Below, one piece after another: positions 17,153 through 24,911 of a stretch of DNA of 64,000 bases. The first letter of the stretch is position 1. Every line of letters begins with the position of its first letter. Location: assembly GCA_963737835.1 (NCBI GenBank), contig CAVTUH010000003.1, positions 186,001 to 250,000 on the forward strand, in the 5' to 3' direction. The notes under the pieces were generated by a model. The model saw nothing but the letters and a program-made list of their open reading frames with translations. It was not told the DNA's origin and ran no database searches. A program made the translations under genes and the position numbers. Origin of the DNA: Palsa-1248 sp963737835 (GTDB lineage: Bacteria; Gemmatimonadota; Gemmatimonadetes; Gemmatimonadales; Gemmatimonadaceae).

Positions 17153-18403
17153 TCAGGCTGCCGCCGCGACCGCGGCGCCTCGTCCCGAGGGATCGAGGGG
17201 CGGTGACCCCTGGTCCGGCGGCGCCCCGTCGAAGGTTCGCACGACGCGGTAGAACGAGTCCCGCTCGATGGGCACCTTTCGCGCTCCGCGAATGAGACGG
17301 AGGATCTCGTCGAGCGACATCCCCTGCGCAGTGCGGGCGCCTGCCTCGTGGTAGATCTTCTCGCGCACAACCGTTCCTTCCAGATCATCGACACCGAACG
17401 AGAGGGCCGTCTGCGACAGGAAGGGCGTCACCATGATCCAATGGGTCTTCACGTGCTCGATGTTGTCGAGGAAGAGACGGGCCACGGCCAGGTTGCGCAG
17501 ATCGTCGAACCCGGTCGTCGCCGTCCCCTGGCGGTTGAGGGTGACGCCAAGCTCGTTGTGGTCCGGGTGATACGCGAGGGGGATGTAGGCGAGAAACCCA
17601 CCGGTCTCATCCTGCAGGCCGCGAAGCTGCGCCAGGTGCGCAATGCGATCCTCGACCGACTCGACGTGTCCGTACAGCATCGTACAGTTGGACCGGATGC
17701 CGAGCCGGTGCGCAGTCCGGTGCACATCGAGCCATTCCTCGGCCGCCAGCTTCCGGTCCGCGATCGTTGCGCGAACGGCCGCGCTGAAGACCTCGGCACC
17801 TCCGCCTGGAAGCGTATCGAGCCCGGCCTCGCGCAGGGCGACCAGCAACTCGCCCACTGGCATCTTCTCGATGCGCGCAATGTGCGCCAACTCGACGGCG
17901 GTGAGCGCCTTGATGTGCACCTGGGGGTGGCGCGCCTTGAGGGCTCGGAACATGTCGGCGTAGTAGGCGAGGCCCGCGTGCATGTCGAGGCCGCCCACAA
18001 TGTGAAATTCGCGCGTCAGCCCTTGAGCGGCCCCTTCCGCCTCGGCGAGGACTTGATCGAGCGTGTAGCGGTACGCGCCGTCTTCCTTCGGGAGTCGCGC
18101 GTAGGAACAGAAGACGCACGTCCGACGGAGAATGCAGACGTTCGTCGGATTGATGTGCTGGTTCGCCGCGAAGGTGACCCGATCGCCGTGCCGAGCGCGG
18201 TTGGCTGCGTCCGCCAACAGCCCCAGACCAAGCAGGTCTGGCGTCCGAAAAAGCGTCACGCCGTCGGCGTGGCTCAGTCGTTCACCGGCTGCCACCCTGT
18301 CTGCGATCCGCTGTAGCGCTGGGTCCGTCAGGCGGTCCCGGTCGACAATCACCGCGCCCGGATGTGCGCCGCTCACGTCACCCCCACCCCCCGCAACGCT
18401 CAC
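17153..18403 (-). CDS. mqnE: Aminofutalosine synthase (radical SAM)
   Basis: MqnE joins SAM and 3-enolpyruvyl-benzoate to make aminofutalosine. The 416-aa protein contains FAANQHINPTNVC, FHIVGGLDMH, IKALTAVELAHIARI, DTLPGGGAEVF, MLYGHVE and FLAYIPLAYHPDHNELG. The cluster-binding segment reads CILRRTCVFC, that is CX5CX2C, unlike the CX3CX2C of MqnC next door. A long N-terminal lead and an Ala-rich tail are present. It is the first gene of the mqn operon; mqnB and mqnD are not in the window. Confidence 0.93.
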   Translation of the reverse strand: MSVAGGGGDVSGAHPGAVIVDRDRLTDPALQRIADRVAAGERLSHADGVTLFRTPDLLGLGLLADAANRARHGDRVTFAANQHINPTNVCILRRTCVFCSYARLPKEDGAYRYTLDQVLAEAEGAAQGLTREFHIVGGLDMHAGLAYYADMFRALKARHPQVHIKALTAVELAHIARIEKMPVGELLVALREAGLDTLPGGGAEVFSAAVRATIADRKLAAEEWLDVHRTAHRLGIRSNCTMLYGHVESVEDRIAHLAQLRGLQDETGGFLAYIPLAYHPDHNELGVTLNRQGTATTGFDDLRNLAVARLFLDNIEHVKTHWIMVTPFLSQTALSFGVDDLEGTVVREKIYHEAGARTAQGMSLDEILRLIRGARKVPIERDSFYRVVRTFDGAPPDQGSPPLDPSGRGAAVAAAA

Positions 18404-18507
18404 CGCGCGGAACTGCCATCGGCCGTGCCACAGGCCGACACCGACCCCGTCGGAGCGTAGGTTTGACCCCGAGCCAGCGTTGGGCTATCGCGGGGTCCAC
18501 GGTCAGC

Positions 18508-18747
18508 TCAGGCGCCGACCTTCTGGTTCAAATAGGCCATCGCATCGCCGACCGTCTTCAGCTTCTCGGCGTCCTCATCCGGGATGTCGATGTTGAACTC
18601 CTTCTCGAACTCCATGACGAGCTCGACGATGTCGAGACTGTCGGCGCCGAGATCCTCGATGAAGTTCGCGTCGTCGGTCAGCTTGTCGCGCTCGACCCCC
18701 AACTCCTTCTCGATAATGTCCTTGACCTTCTCGGTGTTATCTGACAT
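18508..18747 (-). CDS. acpP: Acyl carrier protein
   Basis: It carries growing acyl chains on a 4'-phosphopantetheine attached to Ser in the motif GADSLDIVELVMEFE. The 79-aa acidic helical protein starts MSDNTEKVKDIIEKELGV; the extended upstream frame is Arg-rich and non-homologous. It lies downstream of fabG across a 211-base gap that holds a palindromic element, so its expression may be partly independent of the fab operon. Confidence 0.97.
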   Translation of the reverse strand: MSDNTEKVKDIIEKELGVERDKLTDDANFIEDLGADSLDIVELVMEFEKEFNIDIPDEDAEKLKTVGDAMAYLNQKVGA

Positions 18748-18828
18748 GCAACCCTCGGTGTGGTCCAGTAGTGGCTGACCGCCGTATACCTCGGGGAATC
18801 TAACCACAGCCAACGGCCAGCGGCCAGC

Positions 18829-18958
18829 GGCACGGGCGCCTCGCGCCCGAGAAAGTAGAGCCACAGAAAGTAGAGAGTCGACCCGGCGGCGGCCAGAAGC
18901 CCTTGTCTACTTTCCACTTTCTGATGTGCTGCTCTCTCAGGCGCGAAGCGCCCGTGCC
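18829..18958. repeat. 130-bp palindromic intergenic element with near-perfect terminal inverted repeats
   Basis: The ends (from 18829 inward and from 18958 inward) share about 24 positions with three mismatches and each folds into a small hairpin: stem CGGGCGC at 18833-18849 and GGCGC at 18940-18952. Inside, AGAAAGTAGAG words on the left are mirrored by CTACTTTCCACTTTCTG on the right. It fills the fabG-acpP gap and stops at the fabG stop codon. No coding potential; MITE/REP-like. Confidence 0.6.
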
Positions 18959-19684
18959 TTACGCCGCCATCCCCCCATCCACGACAAATACCTGCCCGGT
19001 GATGTACGACGCCGCGTCCGACGCGAGAAACGTGACCAGATTCGCGACATCGGCCGGCGTCCCCAGCCGTTCCAATGGGATCTGCTGCTGCAGCGCGGAC
19101 CGCGCGTCGGCACTCATGGCGGCCGTCATGTCCGTCTCAATGAAGCCAGGCGCCACGACGTTCGCCAGCACGTTCCGCGACGCGAGCTCCCGGGCGACGG
19201 ATTTCGTGAATCCGATCAGGCCGGCTTTGCTGGCGGCGTAGTTGGATTGGCCTTTGTTGCCCATGAGACCGACGATACTGGAGATGTTGATGATCCGACC
19301 CCAGCGGCGCTTCATCATGCCCCGCGCAGCGGCGCGCGACGTGGCAAACGCACTCCGCAGATTCGCGTCGAGGACCTCGGTCCAATCGGCGTCCTTGAGC
19401 CGCGGCAAGATGTTGTCTCGAGTCACGCCCGCGTTGTTGACGAGAATGTCCAGCGATCCGAAGGCACGCTCGGCCGCGTCGATGAGCACGCTCACAGCGG
19501 CCAGATCCGTCACGTCGCACCCGAACCCCTGCGCTCCGCGCCCGATCGTGTTGGCCACCTCGCGCGCTCGCGAGGCATCGCGCCCGACGATGGCCACCCT
19601 GGCCCCAGCGTCGGTGAGCGACTCGGCGATCGCGCGCCCAATGCCTCGAGTGCTGCCGGTCACGAGGGCGGCTCGACCGGCCAT
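18959..19684 (-). CDS. fabG: 3-oxoacyl-[acyl-carrier-protein] reductase
   Basis: A short-chain dehydrogenase that reduces 3-oxoacyl-ACP with NADPH. The 241-aa Rossmann protein shows VTGSTRGIGRA for cofactor binding, NNAGVTRDN, catalytic Ser in INISSIVG, YAASKAGLIGFTKS, and PGFIETDMT. It lies 9 bases after fabD, in the order plsX-fabD-fabG-acpP. Confidence 0.96.
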   Translation of the reverse strand: MAGRAALVTGSTRGIGRAIAESLTDAGARVAIVGRDASRAREVANTIGRGAQGFGCDVTDLAAVSVLIDAAERAFGSLDILVNNAGVTRDNILPRLKDADWTEVLDANLRSAFATSRAAARGMMKRRWGRIINISSIVGLMGNKGQSNYAASKAGLIGFTKSVARELASRNVLANVVAPGFIETDMTAAMSADARSALQQQIPLERLGTPADVANLVTFLASDAASYITGQVFVVDGGMAA

Positions 19685-19693
19685 CTCCGATTT

Positions 19694-20635
19694 TCATGAG
19701 CCCACCTGCGTCAGAAGGTGTTCGACATCGGTTGCGGTCCCACAGGTGGCAGTCGCGACGCGCGGCACAATGCGCTTGACGAGGCCGGTCAGGACCGCGC
19801 CCGGGCCCATCTCGACGAAGATCGCTTCGGGATAGGCCGTCGCCATTTCCTGCACCACCTCCATCCACCGAACGGGTGACGTGAGCTGGCGCAGGAGCCG
19901 ATCGCGAGCGCTACTCGCCGTGGTCGAGGCCTGCGCATCGACGTTGGAATAGATGGGCACGATCGGGTCCGCGAGGTCGGCAGCCTTCAGGGCGTCGCGC
20001 AGGCCGGGCTCCGTTGGCGCCATAAGCGGAGAATGAAAGGCGCCACTGACCGGCAAGCGCACCGCTCGCTTCGCCCCATGTTGCTTCGCAAGCGCCATCA
20101 CGCACTCGACACCTGCGACTTCTCCCGAGATAACGGTCTGCTCGGCGGTGTTGTAGTTCGCCGGGACCACTTCGCCGACCTCGGCCGACGCCTGCGCACA
20201 GAGCACATCGATCGAGGTCGTGAGATTGCCGAGGATCGCCGCCATCGCGCCGGGCCGCGCGTCCCCTGCCTCCCGCATGAGCGCCCCCCGCTTGCGCACC
20301 AGTCGCGCACCCGACGCGAGGGGCAATGCCCCGGCGGCGTGATACGCCGTGTACTCACCGAGGGAGTGACCCGCGGCGGCGCGCAGCGTAGGGCCAAGCC
20401 GGTCCTTGGTCACCGCCCAGGCGGCCGCCCCATGCGCGAACAACGCCGGCTGCGCGTTGTCAGTCATCGTCAACTCGTCGGCCGGACCCTCGAAGCAGAG
20501 GCGGCTGAGCGGGATACCGAGCGCTGCGTCCACGGCCTCGAAGACGGCCCGCGCGACGGGGAAGGCATCCGCCAGATCCCGGCCCATTCCCGGCTTTTGC
20601 GATCCTTGTCCTGGGAACAGCAGGACGATGTCCAT
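19694..20635 (-). CDS. fabD: Malonyl-CoA:ACP transacylase
   Basis: It loads malonyl groups onto ACP. The 313-aa protein has FPGQGSQKPGMG at the N terminus, the Ser nucleophile in GHSLGEYTA, the Arg in RLVRKRGALM, and His in GAFHSPLM. The length is normal. It shares its first base with the plsX stop region, so the two are translationally coupled. Confidence 0.97.
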   Translation of the reverse strand: MDIVLLFPGQGSQKPGMGRDLADAFPVARAVFEAVDAALGIPLSRLCFEGPADELTMTDNAQPALFAHGAAAWAVTKDRLGPTLRAAAGHSLGEYTAYHAAGALPLASGARLVRKRGALMREAGDARPGAMAAILGNLTTSIDVLCAQASAEVGEVVPANYNTAEQTVISGEVAGVECVMALAKQHGAKRAVRLPVSGAFHSPLMAPTEPGLRDALKAADLADPIVPIYSNVDAQASTTASSARDRLLRQLTSPVRWMEVVQEMATAYPEAIFVEMGPGAVLTGLVKRIVPRVATATCGTATDVEHLLTQVGS

Positions 20636-21693
20636 TAGCTCGTGCCGGTCGCGCCAACTCCACTCACATCAGTCCCGGCGTCACGCTTGGGCGACGCAGC
20701 GAGCCGCCGGCCAATGTGCGCCGACAGGTCGGTCTCGACACCTCGCAGCGCCACCTTGATCGCGTTCTTCATCGCGCGGTCACTCGACTTCCCGTGCGAG
20801 ATGATGCTGACGCCACGGACACCGAGGAGCGGCGCGCCGCCGCGCTCCGCGTAGTCGAGCGTCGCCATGGCCGCGCGCAATGCATCGCGCTGCAGGCCGT
20901 GTCGGATCAGCAACTCGCCCATGAGTGTCGGGACGGCCTCGTAGAACTTGAGGAGCACGTTGCCGACGAAACCGTCGCAGACCACGACATCGATCGGTCC
21001 CCGTTCGCTCGCGCCGGCGATGACGTCGCGCCCCTCGACATTCCCCTGAAAGTTGAGTCCAGCGGTGCGGAGCAGCTGGTGCGCCTCTTTGACGGCCTTG
21101 CTGCCTTTCTCCGGCTCTTCGCCCACACTGAGGAGCCCGATGGACGGCGCGGTCCGCTCGAGAAAATCTTCCGCGTACACCGCCCCCAGTCGCGCGAATT
21201 GCACCAGCTCCTCGGCAGAGCAGTCGACGTTGGCGCCGCTATCGATCACCACGACGGGCCGACGGGCCGTTGGAAAGACCGTGCCGATCGCGGGACGACG
21301 GAGTCCCGGATGCAGTCCCAGTAATTCCTTGGAGGCCGCCATCTGCGCGCCGGTATTGCCGGCGGACACGAATGCGTCGGATCTCCCCTCGGCCTGCAGT
21401 CGCAGGCCGACGACCATCGAGCTCTTGGGCTTGCCGCGCAGCGCGACGGACGGTCGGTCCGTCATCTCGATCACGTCCGGGGCATCGATCACCTCACACC
21501 GATCTCGGTGCGGCGCCAGCGCGGCGAGCTCGCCGGCCAGCACGGCATCGAGCTCGCCCGCAATGACCTGACGGCGCCCGACGAGTTGGATGCGATGACT
21601 TGCATCGAGCTCCGCGAGAGCCTGGAGCGCGCCTGCGATCGGGGCACGGGGGGCGTAGTCTCCCCCCATGACGTCCAGCGCGATCCGCGCCAA
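20635..21693 (-). CDS. plsX: Phosphate acyltransferase PlsX
   Basis: It converts acyl-ACP to acyl-phosphate for glycerolipid synthesis. Motifs: IALDVMGGDYAPRAP at the start, SAGNTGAQMAASKELLG, VIDSGANVDCSAEELVQFA, and DVVVCDGFVGNVLLKFYE. Starting at TTG 21693, two bases after the rpmF stop, it has 352 aa and begins LARIALDVMGGD, the usual PlsX N terminus. The longer frame overlaps rpmF and is rejected. Confidence 0.95.
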   Translation of the reverse strand: MARIALDVMGGDYAPRAPIAGALQALAELDASHRIQLVGRRQVIAGELDAVLAGELAALAPHRDRCEVIDAPDVIEMTDRPSVALRGKPKSSMVVGLRLQAEGRSDAFVSAGNTGAQMAASKELLGLHPGLRRPAIGTVFPTARRPVVVIDSGANVDCSAEELVQFARLGAVYAEDFLERTAPSIGLLSVGEEPEKGSKAVKEAHQLLRTAGLNFQGNVEGRDVIAGASERGPIDVVVCDGFVGNVLLKFYEAVPTLMGELLIRHGLQRDALRAAMATLDYAERGGAPLLGVRGVSIISHGKSSDRAMKNAIKVALRGVETDLSAHIGRRLAASPKRDAGTDVSGVGATGTS

Positions 21694-21695
21694 CG

Positions 21696-21878
21696 CTATG
21701 CTTCCCGGGCTGCGACTCGCTGTTGGCCCGCGTAGTAACCGCACTCGGCACACACGTGGTGTGAGAGTTTCGGGCTCTGACACCTCGGGCAAGGCTGCAG
21801 CGCGATCGCGGGCGCAATCTTGTGCGTGTTGCGCGCGCGCTTTTTTCGTTTTGAGGTCCGGCGTTTCGGTACGGCCAT
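21696..21878 (-). CDS. rpmF: 50S ribosomal protein L32
   Basis: The 60-aa protein begins MAVPKRRTSKRKKRARNTH, the typical basic L32 start. It has a zinc ribbon from CPRC and CAEC, so it is the zinc-containing (C+) form. The yceD-rpmF-plsX-fab order is widely conserved and links ribosome and lipid synthesis. Confidence 0.97.
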   Translation of the reverse strand: MAVPKRRTSKRKKRARNTHKIAPAIALQPCPRCQSPKLSHHVCAECGYYAGQQRVAAREA

Positions 21879-21965
21879 CGGTCAGGTCTGCTCTAGGCTG
21901 AAGCGGGGATCGACAGGATCACGAAAGAGACTGCACAAGCGTTACACGAGCGTTGATGACATGCT

Positions 21966-22003
21966 AGCGGCGACGCGCCGCTCTCCACACGGCCACCGGC
22001 CGT
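21966..22003. terminator. Two hairpins between yceD and rpmF
   Basis: A perfect stem ACGGCC/GGCCGT with loop ACC (21989-22003) starts directly after the yceD stop, and a second, AGCGGCG/CGCCGCT with loop ACG, lies at 21966-21982. Neither is followed by a U-run, so they may be attenuating or mRNA-processing hairpins instead of an intrinsic terminator. The remaining intergenic bases to 21879 show nothing further. Confidence 0.35.
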
Positions 22004-22540
22004 TCAGGACGTGCGATCGGCACCGCCGTCCGAGCCGCCACGACCGCCGACGTGCCGCAGCACCGCCCACCGGTCGTCGACGGCCGGTGCACACCCGCAC
22101 GGGCCGGCGTTGAGATCGGCACCACACGACGCGCAGAGACCTGCGCAATCGTCACGACACTGCACAAAGGCCGGTGCGCTCAAGAGCCACTGCTCGCGAA
22201 TGGCTGGACGTAAATCGAGCTCATGCGTACGAGGATCAAATTCAAACACGTCTGGGTCGTCGGCCGCTTCCTCGCCCATTTCCGCAAACACCACCTGCAC
22301 GCGCTCGCCGACCGCCGCCTCGACATCGTGCAGGCAGCGCCGGCACTCATCCTGAACCGCACCGGCGATGTGGCCGCTAAAGTAAAAACGGCCAGGGCCA
22401 GCCGAAGAGAGCCGCCCCCTCACCTGCACGCCCTCCGTCGGCCGTCGGTCTGATTCCTCCCACACCGCGTCGGTGGACGGTAACACGTCGTCGACCGCGG
22501 CAGCAGCGGACGCCAGGTCGCGGAGGTCGAATACCAGCAT
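22004..22540 (-). CDS. yceD: YceD/DUF177-family protein
   Basis: The 178-aa protein belongs to the DUF177 family, implicated in 23S rRNA or L32-linked ribosome biogenesis. It has the ECRRCL pair near residue 65 and a second cysteine cluster, CRDDCAGLCASCGADLN, near residue 130, which probably binds metal. The C terminus is Gly/Asp-rich. It is first in the yceD-rpmF-plsX-fabD-fabG-acpP run. A good promoter lies immediately upstream. Confidence 0.88.
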   Translation of the reverse strand: MLVFDLRDLASAAAAVDDVLPSTDAVWEESDRRPTEGVQVRGRLSSAGPGRFYFSGHIAGAVQDECRRCLHDVEAAVGERVQVVFAEMGEEAADDPDVFEFDPRTHELDLRPAIREQWLLSAPAFVQCRDDCAGLCASCGADLNAGPCGCAPAVDDRWAVLRHVGGRGGSDGGADRTS

Positions 22541-22548
22541 AACCCCTC

Positions 22549-22577
22549 AATCTAGACACGGCGTGAACATGAATCAA
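22549..22577 (-). promoter_or_regulatory. Candidate promoter of yceD, probably giving a leaderless mRNA
   Basis: On the minus strand TTGATT (22577-22572), a 17-base spacer and TAGATT (22554-22549) match four of six positions each. Only 8 bases (GAGGGGTT) separate the -10 from the ATG at 22540. Initiation at the usual distance would begin within about 0-2 bases of the start codon. Confidence 0.5.
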
Positions 22578-22639
22578 GTTCCGTCGCTGCGCAGAGTTAC
22601 GAGTCCGAAGTCGCCCGGCGCGCAGGACGCCGGACCGCT

Positions 22640-23068
22640 TCACCGTGCTCGCAGCAACTCGGTCCCCGAGAAGAAGAACCGCTCTTCACGCGCCGCATTC
22701 TCGTCGGAGTCGGAGGCGTGTATCGCGTTCCGCTCCTTCGACTCGGCGTACAACTGTCGGACCGTGCCACGCTCCGCCTCGCCAGGGTCGGTCGCCCCAA
22801 TGACTCGCCGAAGCGTCGCGACTGCATCGGCACGGGTGAGCACCACTGGCATGCAAGGACCCGATGTCATGAAGCCGACTAGCGACGCATAGAACGGACG
22901 CTCCCGGTGCACAGCGTAGAACGCGCCGGCTTCGTCGGCACTCAGATGAACGACGCGCGCAGCCGCGACGCGAAAACCAGCCTCTTCGAGGTGCGCGATG
23001 ACTTTGCCCGCGAGCCGGCGCTCCATAGCGTCCGGCTTGATGATGGCCAGTGTGCGATCAGATGGCAT
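22640..23068 (-). CDS. ndk: Nucleoside diphosphate kinase
   Basis: It transfers gamma-phosphate between nucleotides through a phosphohistidine. The 142-aa protein begins TLAIIKPDAMERRLAGKV and has the catalytic His in NAIHASDSDENA and the nucleotide-site Arg in TLRRVIGATDPGEAERGTVR. The length matches the family. The 5' flank has no purine-rich ribosome site. It follows the EIIA/CBS gene by 47 bases, and succinyl-CoA synthetase upstream makes the nucleoside triphosphate it uses. Confidence 0.97.
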   Translation of the reverse strand: MPSDRTLAIIKPDAMERRLAGKVIAHLEEAGFRVAAARVVHLSADEAGAFYAVHRERPFYASLVGFMTSGPCMPVVLTRADAVATLRRVIGATDPGEAERGTVRQLYAESKERNAIHASDSDENAAREERFFFSGTELLRAR

Positions 23069-23115
23069 GAGGAAGGGAGGTGAACTTGATGAGGGGCGGC
23101 CTCGAGGTGCCCGTT

Positions 23116-24012
23116 TTACGATCCGATCAATTTACGCACAATGTCACCGCGCGTGAGCAAGCCGACGAGGCGCCCGTCGCGCACCACGGGCACACGAGGC
23201 AGGTCTTTGTTGACCATGAGCGACGCGGCCTCGGCCAATGGCTGGTCCGGCGACACGCAGAGGACCTGGCGTGTCATGACCTCGCGCACGGTTCGGCGGG
23301 CGTCCTTCGCAATCGGATTTGGCGTCCGGACTGACGCCCCCATCTCCCGCCGCAGATACGTTCCGAGGAGATCGCCGATGAGCTCCCGCTCGGTCAGCAT
23401 CCCAAGCAGTTGTCCATTGTCATCCACCACCGGCAGCGCACTGATGCGCGCGCGCGCCATGTCCCGCGCCGCGTCGCGGAGCGGCGCGTCGGGTCGCGTG
23501 ACCTGCAACCGCTCGCTCATGAGCTCTCGCACCATGAGTTGATGCGGCAGCTCGTACTCGCGCAGCTCGGGGAGGGCGAGCAGAGCTTCCGCTGACGGCT
23601 GGGCGAGCACATGATCGACGCGCTCGGCGCTCGACAGGAACCGCGCGAACGCGCCGACCACCTGAAGATACCGCGCGGCAAAACGCGGCGGCGCGACGAC
23701 GAGCAGAATCACGCGCGCGCACTGCCGCTCGGCCTCCGTCAGCTCACGACAGATCTGCTCGGCTGACGTGCCGAGCGCGACACACAATGTCGGTGCTGCG
23801 TCGATCCGGTAGTGCAGCAGGAACGCTCGATCCCCCATCGCGACGAGGTCTTCCGGCCGTTCTTCGTTCATGCGGCGACGGAGCTTGTCCGCGTCGGTCA
23901 CGGCCCCGGTGGCGACGAGGCGGTCGCGAAGAATGCGCGCCGCACCCTCGACGGTTTCAGCCTCGAGCGGTACGACCGTGTGGTCCGCGCGGAGGAAGTC
24001 CGCCAGATTCAC
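23116..24012 (-). CDS. PTS EIIA (PtsN-type) domain fused to a CBS pair
   Basis: The 298-aa protein is a two-part regulator. Residues 1-150 resemble EIIA of the fructose/nitrogen type: a start like LADFLRADHTVVPLEAETVEGAARIL and a candidate phospho-His at residue 67 in FLLHYRI, where the usual residue before His is Pro. Residues 160-298 hold two CBS motifs (LMSERLQVTRPDAPL through ISALPVVDDNGQLLGML, and VMTRQVLCVSPDQPL through LPRVPVVRDGRLVGLL), likely an adenine-nucleotide sensor. The GTG start overlaps the sucD stop by four bases. No sugar permease is nearby, so a regulatory role is inferred. Confidence 0.8.
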   Translation of the reverse strand: MNLADFLRADHTVVPLEAETVEGAARILRDRLVATGAVTDADKLRRRMNEERPEDLVAMGDRAFLLHYRIDAAPTLCVALGTSAEQICRELTEAERQCARVILLVVAPPRFAARYLQVVGAFARFLSSAERVDHVLAQPSAEALLALPELREYELPHQLMVRELMSERLQVTRPDAPLRDAARDMARARISALPVVDDNGQLLGMLTERELIGDLLGTYLRREMGASVRTPNPIAKDARRTVREVMTRQVLCVSPDQPLAEAASLMVNKDLPRVPVVRDGRLVGLLTRGDIVRKLIGS

Positions 24013-24911
24013 CGACCCACCCCGGACGCCGAGCCGAGCCGCTCGCGGAGCAGTGGTACCACATCGACGGGGCGCTCGGCCACCGGAATCCCTGCCTCGG
24101 TCAGCGCGTGCACTTTCTCGGCCGCCGTCCCGGTCGCGCCAGAAATGATCGCTCCCGCGTGCCCCATGCGCCGGCCAGGTGGCGCGGTGCGCCCGGCAAT
24201 GAAGCCCACGACGGGTTTGCTCATATGCTCCGCAACGTACCGCGCCGCATCCTGCTCATCGGTCCCTCCAATCTCACCGATCATCACCACACCGACGGTG
24301 GCCGGATCGCGCTCGAATGCCTCGAGACAATCGATGAAATTCGTCCCGTTGATCGGGTCTCCGCCGATGCCGACGCACGTCGTCTGCCCCAAGCCGACGC
24401 GTGTGAGATGATACACCACCTCGTACGTCAACGTCCCGGACCGACTCACGAGACCGACGGGGCCAGGCGCGCAGATCCGCCCCGGGATGATGCCCACTTT
24501 GCACGCCCCGGGCGAGATGAGGCCGGGGCAATTCGGTCCGATCAGCCGAGCGCCGTGATCGCGCACGAACGGATACACCCGCGTCATGTCGAGCACGGGC
24601 ACGCCCTCGGTGATGCAGACGATGAGCGGGATGCCGGCCGCCGCCGCCTCCATGATGGCATCTGCCGCGTACAACGGCGGCACGTAGATCACCGTCGCGT
24701 TGGCGCCCGTCTCCTCTGCAGCGCTCGCGACCGTGTTGTAGATCGGGATGCGCATCGGTCCGTCGTCGAAGGTTTGTCCGCCCTTGCCCGGCGTGACTCC
24801 CCCGACGACGACAGTCCCGTACTCTGCCATCTGCCGCGTATGGAACGAACCGTCGCGACCGGTGATCCCCTGCACGAGGAGTCGGGTGCTGCGATCGATG
24901 AAGATGCTCAC
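24009..24911 (-). CDS. sucD: Succinyl-CoA synthetase alpha subunit
   Basis: With SucC it makes succinate and ATP/GTP from succinyl-CoA. The 300-aa protein has the CoA-binding Rossmann domain (VQGITGRDGSFHTRQM, YVPPLYAADAIMEA), GPNCPGLISPGACKVGI, and the phosphohistidine loop GHAGAIISGATGTA. The overlaps with sucC (ATGA type) and with the EIIA/CBS gene show a co-translated operon. Confidence 0.97.
   Translation of the reverse strand: MSIFIDRSTRLLVQGITGRDGSFHTRQMAEYGTVVVGGVTPGKGGQTFDDGPMRIPIYNTVASAAEETGANATVIYVPPLYAADAIMEAAAAGIPLIVCITEGVPVLDMTRVYPFVRDHGARLIGPNCPGLISPGACKVGIIPGRICAPGPVGLVSRSGTLTYEVVYHLTRVGLGQTTCVGIGGDPINGTNFIDCLEAFERDPATVGVVMIGEIGGTDEQDAARYVAEHMSKPVVGFIAGRTAPPGRRMGHAGAIISGATGTAAEKVHALTEAGIPVAERPVDVVPLLRERLGSASGVGR

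Noticed and set aside
18404..18507. Possible small RNA or tRNA in the mqnE-acpP gap
   Set aside because: No cloverleaf, conserved T-loop or strong hairpin with U-run could be found in these 104 bases.
23072..23090. A near-perfect Shine-Dalgarno (GGGAGGTGA) followed by ATG on the plus strand, suggesting an antisense gene opposite ptsN-CBS
   Set aside because: The plus-strand frame (to 23334) is the complement of the CBS region, has no recognisable protein and matches ordinary shadow frames in GC-rich DNA.
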